From NCBI RefSeq assembly GCF_001905095.1, contig NZ_LWLS01000069.1, positions 62,001-126,000 of the forward strand: a stretch of 64,000 nucleotides of DNA, written 5' to 3'. The translations under genes were made by a program, and so were the position numbers. This DNA is from Micromonospora sp. CB01531. Lineage in GTDB: Bacteria; Actinomycetota; Actinomycetes; Mycobacteriales; Micromonosporaceae. Within the stretch, counting starts at the first letter, position 1; each line of letters starts with the position of its first letter. The notes under the pieces were generated by a model. The model was not told where the DNA came from, ran no database searches, and saw only the letters and a program-made list of their open reading frames with translations. Shown here one piece after another: positions 59,620 to 64,000 of the stretch.

Positions 59620-61428
59620 ATGACGGACCCCGTCGCCGGCTTCTCCCGCCCGGCCGGATGGTGGCTGCGCATCGTGTTCGGAATCATCGGGCTGGCCGCC
59701 CTCGTCCTCGGCTACATCGGCTTCGAGCGCCTGCTCGCGATACGGCCGGAGACCGCCCACGACCCGTACGACGTGCTCTACTACGACCTGCAGCTCTTCG
59801 TCCTCAGCGCCGAGCCCTTCCAGAACGCCGGCCCCTACCCGTGGCAGCTGCAGGTCGCCCGGTTCGCCGCCCCGCTGTTCACCCTCCTCGCCGTGGCCGA
59901 GACCGGCCGGCTGCTGCTGGCCGCCGAGATCCGCCGCCTGCGCGCCCGACGAGCCCGCGATCACGTACTGGTCTGCGGCGACTCCCAGTTCGCCCACATG
60001 CTCGCCGACCGGCTCTTCGCCGACGGCGAACGCGTTGTCGTGGTGCGCTCCGAACCCTTCGGACCGCTGGAATACCGCCGGCGCCGCTATCTCGGCGTCG
60101 TCGGCGACCCGACCAGCCCGGAAGTGCTGCGCGGCGCGGGGCTGCCCCTGGCCCACACCATCTACGCCTGCACCGACGACGCCGACCGCAACCACGCGAT
60201 CGCCAACACCGCCAGCCGACTCGTCCAGGACCGGCGGCAACCACCTCGGGTCTACGTGCAGGTCCACGACCCCGAGATGTGCCTGTCCCTGCAGGCCCGA
60301 CGACTCGGTGCCGCCGGATCCAGCCGATTACGACTGGACTACTTCCACGTCGACGACGTCGCCGCCCGCGCACTGCACCGCTACCACCCACTGCCACCCG
60401 CGACCGGCCGACCGGCCAGGGTCCTCATCGCCGGCACCGGCGCATTCCGCCGAGCCCTCCTGGTGGAAACCGCCCGGCACTGGGGAGCCTGCCGCGCCGA
60501 CACCCCTCCCGGTCACCTCGTCACACCCCTGCGAGTGGACCTCGTCGCCCCGGACGCCAGCATCGAACTGGCCCTCGCGGCGTCCCGCTACCCGTTCCTG
60601 ACCAGCGTCTGCCAGCTCGCCGCGTACAACCTGGACCTTGACCGCCTCGTCGAGCTCGACCAGCTCGAACGCGACCACTACGACCGCATCTACATCTGCG
60701 CGCCGGAGGAGACCAGCGGCCTGCAGTTCGTGCTGGACACGCCCGCCCTCTGGCAGGGCGCGGAGAGTTCCGTCTTCGTACCGGTCTATCGGCAGGCCGC
60801 GCTCGCCGCCGCCTTCCACGGCGACTCCCGCCACGACCTCCTCGACGAGGTGCACGGCAAGCTCCGCCTCTACCCGGTGCTGACCCGCGCCTGCGACGCC
60901 CGACTGATCGCCGAGGACCTCACCGAACGGCTGGCCCGGCTGATCCACGACCGCTACCTGCAAGCCCAGCAGCGCGCCGGCGTACGCACCGGCGACGCGC
61001 CGGCGATGGTGGACTGGTCACGACTGCCCGAGTCACTGCGGCGAGCCAACCGGGCCCACGTCCAGGACATCGCCGCCAAGCTGTTGAACCTCGGCTGCGT
61101 CGTGGCACCCCGGCACGGCAGCACCGGCGACGCCTCCGCCGCCGGGCTGGCCATCGACGACCGGATCGAGGAACTCGCCCGCCTCGAGCACGAACGGTGG
61201 TGCCGGGAACGACGAGGAGAAGGCTGGACATACGGCGAACCCCGCGACGACGCCCGGCGGCGGCACCCGGCGCTGCGACCGTGGGACGAGCTGACTCCCG
61301 AGGTCCAGGAGCAGAACCGCGAGGAGATCCGGGCGCTGCCCGACGTGCTGTCCGACAACGGGTTCGAGCTGATCCGGCTGGCACCCGCGGTGCCCGCACA
61401 GCGGAGGGGACCGGGGAATGTCCGCTGA
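59620..61428 (+). CDS. Membrane protein with two TrkA-N-like Rossmann domains and C-terminal RyR domain
   Basis: From the ATG at 59620 the product is 602 residues. Two membrane helices (residues ~16-40 and 78-100) are followed by two Rossmann-like modules. The first is VLVCGDSQFAHMLADRLFADG, with nucleotide-binding glycines near residue 112; the second is VLIAGTGAFRRALLVETARHW near residue 270. The C-terminus (about 508-580) is a RyR domain: EELARLEHERWCRERRGEGW and the acidic DELTPEVQEQNREEIRALP. This resembles RCK/TrkA-N ion-channel regulatory proteins, with the RyR domain found in bacterial nucleotide-signalling systems. It overlaps the SLOG-like gene by 11 bp. Confidence 0.88.
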   Translation: MTDPVAGFSRPAGWWLRIVFGIIGLAALVLGYIGFERLLAIRPETAHDPYDVLYYDLQLFVLSAEPFQNAGPYPWQLQVARFAAPLFTLLAVAETGRLLLAAEIRRLRARRARDHVLVCGDSQFAHMLADRLFADGERVVVVRSEPFGPLEYRRRRYLGVVGDPTSPEVLRGAGLPLAHTIYACTDDADRNHAIANTASRLVQDRRQPPRVYVQVHDPEMCLSLQARRLGAAGSSRLRLDYFHVDDVAARALHRYHPLPPATGRPARVLIAGTGAFRRALLVETARHWGACRADTPPGHLVTPLRVDLVAPDASIELALAASRYPFLTSVCQLAAYNLDLDRLVELDQLERDHYDRIYICAPEETSGLQFVLDTPALWQGAESSVFVPVYRQAALAAAFHGDSRHDLLDEVHGKLRLYPVLTRACDARLIAEDLTERLARLIHDRYLQAQQRAGVRTGDAPAMVDWSRLPESLRRANRAHVQDIAAKLLNLGCVVAPRHGSTGDASAAGLAIDDRIEELARLEHERWCRERRGEGWTYGEPRDDARRRHPALRPWDELTPEVQEQNREEIRALPDVLSDNGFELIRLAPAVPAQRRGPGNVR

Positions 61429-61921
61429 TTCCGTACCGGTGCGCGTCGGCATCACCGGGCACATCAACCTGACCCGCGCCACCGAGGGTCTCGTCGCCGA
61501 CGCGCTCCGCGTCGAGCTACGCCGGATCAGTGACCGGCCGGTGCACGGCGTCACCTGCCTGGCGGCCGGCGCCGATCAGGTCTTCGCACGCACGATTCTG
61601 GCCACCGGCGGCACGTACGAGGTGATTCTGCCGGCTCGGGACTACCGGACCGCCGTGATCGACCCCGCGAACCGGGCCGCCTTCGACGAACTGCTGGCCC
61701 GGGCGGTCGAGGTCATCCACACCGGGTACGACCGCTCAGGCACCGCCGCCTACGTGGCGGCCAACCGGGAACTGGTGCGACGGGTGCAGCGACTCGTGGC
61801 GGTGTGGGACGGCGAACCCGGCTGCCACGCGGCGTCGACGGACCGGACGATCGACTGGGCGCTGGCGCACGGCATCCCCACCACGATCCTCTGGCCCGAC
61901 GGCGCCGCTCGGCTGGATTGA
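61418..61921 (+). CDS. SLOG-fold (YspA/LOG-like) nucleotide-binding protein
   Basis: The 167-residue protein has a Rossmann-like core: RVGITGHINLTRAT (the GxTGHxxL element), VTCLAAGADQVFARTIL (the GAD motif after strand 3), YEVILPARDYR, LVAVWDGEP and IPTTILWP. This matches the SLOG superfamily (LOG/DprA-related), members of which sense or process nucleotides in conflict and signalling systems. The start overlaps the RyR protein end by 11 bp, so the two are one operon and probably one system. Confidence 0.85.
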   Translation: MSADSVPVRVGITGHINLTRATEGLVADALRVELRRISDRPVHGVTCLAAGADQVFARTILATGGTYEVILPARDYRTAVIDPANRAAFDELLARAVEVIHTGYDRSGTAAYVAANRELVRRVQRLVAVWDGEPGCHAASTDRTIDWALAHGIPTTILWPDGAARLD

Positions 61922-62098
61922 CGGGTCGGCGCCTGCGGGCTGCCGGTGCCGTGCCACGGAGCAGGACTGTTGCCCCAGCGTTCACAAGTTCCGGCATTGG
62001 CCTGCGCGGCGGGCGGTCCGCGTCTGATGCTTGGCACCACGGTCACGCGACCACCGGCCCTCCCGGGGCGGGACGTGTCTCAGCCGAGGGGAGGCGGG

Positions 62099-62380
62099 GT
62101 GGCGACCTACACGTACCGATGTTCCCGGCACGGCGACTTCGCGGCGTCGTTCCCGATCGGCGAGGCCGCTGCCCGGGTCCCCTGTTCCGTGTGCGGCAGC
62201 GACGGCGTCAGAGTTTTCTCCGCGCCGCTGCTCGTCCGCACGCCACGCCGGTTGACCGCAGCCATCGACCGGGCGGAGCGGAGTGCGGAGAAGCCGGACG
62301 TGGTGTCGGCGATTCCTGGCGGGCAGCAGGCGACCCGGCGCCCGGTCAACCCCCGCCAGGCTCGCCTCCCGCGGCCGTGA
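62099..62380 (+). CDS. fmdB: FmdB-type zinc ribbon protein
   Basis: The 93-residue protein starts at a GTG and reads YTYRCSRHGDFAASFPIGEAA then PCSVCGSDGVRVFS, a zinc ribbon of the FmdB/CxxC family (first knuckle CSRH, second CSVC). A basic C-terminal tail follows. FmdB proteins accompany formamidase genes and may regulate or assist them; mechanisms are unknown. It is 48 bp upstream of the formamidase and in the same orientation, so co-transcription is likely. Confidence 0.85.
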   Translation: MATYTYRCSRHGDFAASFPIGEAAARVPCSVCGSDGVRVFSAPLLVRTPRRLTAAIDRAERSAEKPDVVSAIPGGQQATRRPVNPRQARLPRP

Positions 62381-62428
62381 GAGCGGGCCCGAACCGCGCG
62401 GACGGCACATGCTGAAGGGAAAGCGGCT

Positions 62429-63682
62429 ATGCCCGAACTGTTGTTCCCCCTGGACTCGACCAGGAGTTTCACCGACCAGGATAAGGTCGGCCACAACAGA
62501 TGGCACCCTGACATCCCGCCCGCGGTCACCGTCCGGCCCGGCCAATCGTTCCGCGTGCACTGCCGCGAGTGGTTCGACGGCGCCATCCACAACGACGACT
62601 CGGCGGTGGACGTGCGGGACGCGCCCCTGTCGAAGGTCCACGCCCTCAGTGGGCCGTTCGCGGTGCAGGGCGCCGAGCCCGGCGACCTGCTCGTGGTCGA
62701 CATCCTCGACGTCGGCCCCATCCCGCAGGAGGACTCGGGCCCCCTCGCCGGCCAGGGCTGGGGATACACCGGCATCTTCCCCAAGCGCAACGGCGGAGGC
62801 TTCCTCACCGACCAGTTCCCTGACGCGTACAAGGCGATCTGGGACTTCACCGGGCAGAAGGCGACGTCGCGGCACATCCCGGGAGTCGCGTTCACCGGGA
62901 TGATCCACCCCGGGCTGATGGGCACCGCCCCCTCCGCGAAGCTGCTAGCGAAGTGGAACGAGCGGGAAGGGGCGCTGCGGGCCACCGACCCCGACCGGGT
63001 GCCGCCCCTGTCGCTGCCGCCCGAGCCGCGGGACGCGATCCTCGGGACGCTCACCGGCGCCGACTTCGACCGGGTGGCGGCGGAAGCGGCGCGTACGGCG
63101 CCGCCTCGGGAAAATGGCGGGAACCAGGACATCAAGAACCTCACCAAGGGTTCCCGGGTCTTCTATCCGGTCTACGTGCCAGGTGCCAACCTGTCCGTCG
63201 GCGACCTCCATTTCTCCCAGGGCGACGGGGAGATCACCTTCTGCGGCGCCATCGAAATGGGCGGCTTCATCGACCTGCACGTCGACCTCATCAAGGGCGG
63301 CATGAGCACCTACGGCGTCTCGGAGAACGTCATCTTCCTGCCGGGAAACACCAACCCGCAGTACTGCCAGTGGCTGGCCTTCTCCGGCATCTCCGTGACG
63401 CTGGACGGGGAACAGCGCTACCTCGACTCCCAGCTGGCGTTCCAGCGCGCCTGCCTCCATGCCATCGACTACCTGACCACATTCGGTTATACGTCGGAGC
63501 AGGCCTACCTGCTTCTCGGCGCCGCGCCCATCGAGGGACGGTTCTCCGGGGTGGTGGACATTCCGAACTCCTGCGCCACCGTCTACCTCCCGACCGAGAT
63601 CTTCGACTTCGACGTACGGCCGTCGGCCGGCGGACCGGCCAGGATCGATGCAGGCCGGGGCGCGCCGAAGGCAACCTTCTAG
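62429..63682 (+). CDS. fmdA: Formamidase
   Basis: This 417-residue amidase is a member of the acetamidase/formamidase family: FRVHCREWFDGAIHNDDSAVD near the N-terminus, FAVQGAEPGDLLVVDILDVGPI, the GTAPSAKLLAKWNERE segment, GGNQDIKNLTKGSRVFYPVYV with conserved Asp, and ISQGDGEITFCGAIEMGG (read here as SQGDGEITFCGAIEMGG). It hydrolyses formamide to formate and ammonia and is homotrimeric in known cases. Preceded by the FmdB-type zinc ribbon. The ATG at 62429 has AAGGGAAAG upstream. Confidence 0.96.
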   Translation: MPELLFPLDSTRSFTDQDKVGHNRWHPDIPPAVTVRPGQSFRVHCREWFDGAIHNDDSAVDVRDAPLSKVHALSGPFAVQGAEPGDLLVVDILDVGPIPQEDSGPLAGQGWGYTGIFPKRNGGGFLTDQFPDAYKAIWDFTGQKATSRHIPGVAFTGMIHPGLMGTAPSAKLLAKWNEREGALRATDPDRVPPLSLPPEPRDAILGTLTGADFDRVAAEAARTAPPRENGGNQDIKNLTKGSRVFYPVYVPGANLSVGDLHFSQGDGEITFCGAIEMGGFIDLHVDLIKGGMSTYGVSENVIFLPGNTNPQYCQWLAFSGISVTLDGEQRYLDSQLAFQRACLHAIDYLTTFGYTSEQAYLLLGAAPIEGRFSGVVDIPNSCATVYLPTEIFDFDVRPSAGGPARIDAGRGAPKATF

Positions 63683-63910
63683 GCGCGAGCGGGAACGCAC
63701 CACTCGGCCTGTCCAGGATCGCCCACGGCCTCATCGTCTGGCTGGCTGCCTGGCCACCACCTCAACCGGTCGAGCCGGCCGGCCTGGTCATGTTGCTTGG
63801 ACAACGGTCGGGATCGACCGGGGTAGCCGGTCCCGGCCGGGTGTAGCAATCGCAACGTTCGTGCGCCATCACGTAGATCTAGGTGGTGAGGCAGGTCACC
63901 GACTTGGAAA

Positions 63911-63934
63911 ACTGTACCGTCCGGACGGTACAGT
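63911..63934. promoter_or_regulatory. Perfect 24-bp palindromic operator
   Basis: The left arm ACTGTACCGTCC at 63911-63922 is followed directly by its exact reverse complement GGACGGTACAGT at 63923-63934. It lies 6 bp before an ATG at 63941. The length and central CCGG fit a TetR-type operator covering the start region of an autoregulated gene. Confidence 0.75.
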
Positions 63935-63940
63935 TTCGGC

Positions 63941-64000
63941 ATGGTGATGAACGGTGTGGTGACCGTGCGCGTCCCAGGAAGGCTGCCGGGTCGACGCCGG
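63941..64000 (+). CDS. 5' end of a gene cut by the right edge, possibly TetR regulator
   Basis: Only about 20 codons are visible (MVMNGVVTVRVPGRL then PGRRR). Basic, Arg-rich N-termini before the helix-turn-helix are common in TetR regulators, and the palindrome directly upstream suggests an autorepressor. The start could also be the ATG two codons later. The call is inference from context. Confidence 0.4.
   Translation, partial: MVMNGVVTVRVPGRLPGRRR

Noticed and set aside
1..64000. tRNA genes, rRNA genes and CRISPR arrays
   Set aside because: No cloverleaf with conserved TTCGA arm and no regularly spaced direct repeats were seen.

Overview
The window is high-GC DNA with the gene content of a filamentous actinomycete: an AfsR/SARP regulator, an ECF41 sigma factor with its oxidoreductase partner, several NarL-type two-component systems, an actinobacterial protein O-mannosyltransferase, a mycothiol-type isomerase fold, and many ATGA/GTGA gene overlaps. 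Micromonosporaceae is my best guess (inference; no rRNA or marker gene is present). I see no tRNA, rRNA or CRISPR array.

Layout. 1-6.2 kb: a membrane multicopper oxidase cut by the left edge with a DUF6220 partner, a NarL-type two-component pair behind two identical inverted-repeat operators, a TetR regulator divergent from a membrane protein, and a methyltransferase. 6.4-14.2 kb: accessory housekeeping (PMT, small membrane proteins, an isomerase-fold gene with two compensating frameshifts, an ArsR-SRPBCC-SnoaL operon, an ASCH protein) mixed with IS debris. 14.2-17.4 kb: the most striking locus, a two-gene operon with a small EACC1-like protein and an 878-residue caspase fused to a trehalose-synthase-like GH13 domain. 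The caspase dyad is intact, but two of the three GH13 catalytic carboxylates are gone. 17.6-22.4 kb: a lipoprotein, an IS remnant, DUF998, ankyrin repeats, and an ECF41 sigma factor coupled to an NDH-2-like oxidoreductase. 22.4-26.2 kb: a lower-GC island with secreted GH28 and a Tat-exported TIM-barrel-like protein. 26.3-29.6 kb: a four-gene operon of two membrane proteins plus a two-component system.

29.8-40.8 kb is a carbohydrate regulon. A LacI repressor, an FAD oxidoreductase, a CUT1 ABC importer, a ROK kinase, NanE and DUF4127 form one minus-strand transcript, divergent from a secreted beta-propeller protein. Three related palindromes lie between them and strong hairpins lie at both outer ends. 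It is probably an amino-sugar scavenging pathway. 40.8-44.7 kb: an M14 carboxypeptidase, a decayed duplicate of an amidohydrolase 3' end, a hypothetical gene and the intact amidohydrolase. 45-50 kb: a tightly overlapping five-gene operon (polar amino-acid ABC importer, D-aminoacylase-type amidohydrolase, class A beta-lactamase-like serine hydrolase) with a convergent, overlapping LysR gene. 50.8-52.1 kb: a duplicated LysR 5' end bracketing a hypothetical gene and a decayed fragment. 52.2-59.4 kb: VOC and DinB proteins with a divergent WYL regulator, a DrrAB-like exporter, and AfsR. 59.6-61.9 kb: a membrane TrkA-N/RyR-domain protein overlapping a SLOG-fold protein, a second putative nucleotide-sensing or conflict module. 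62-64 kb: an FmdB-type zinc ribbon, formamidase, and a perfect 24-bp palindrome before a gene cut by the right edge.
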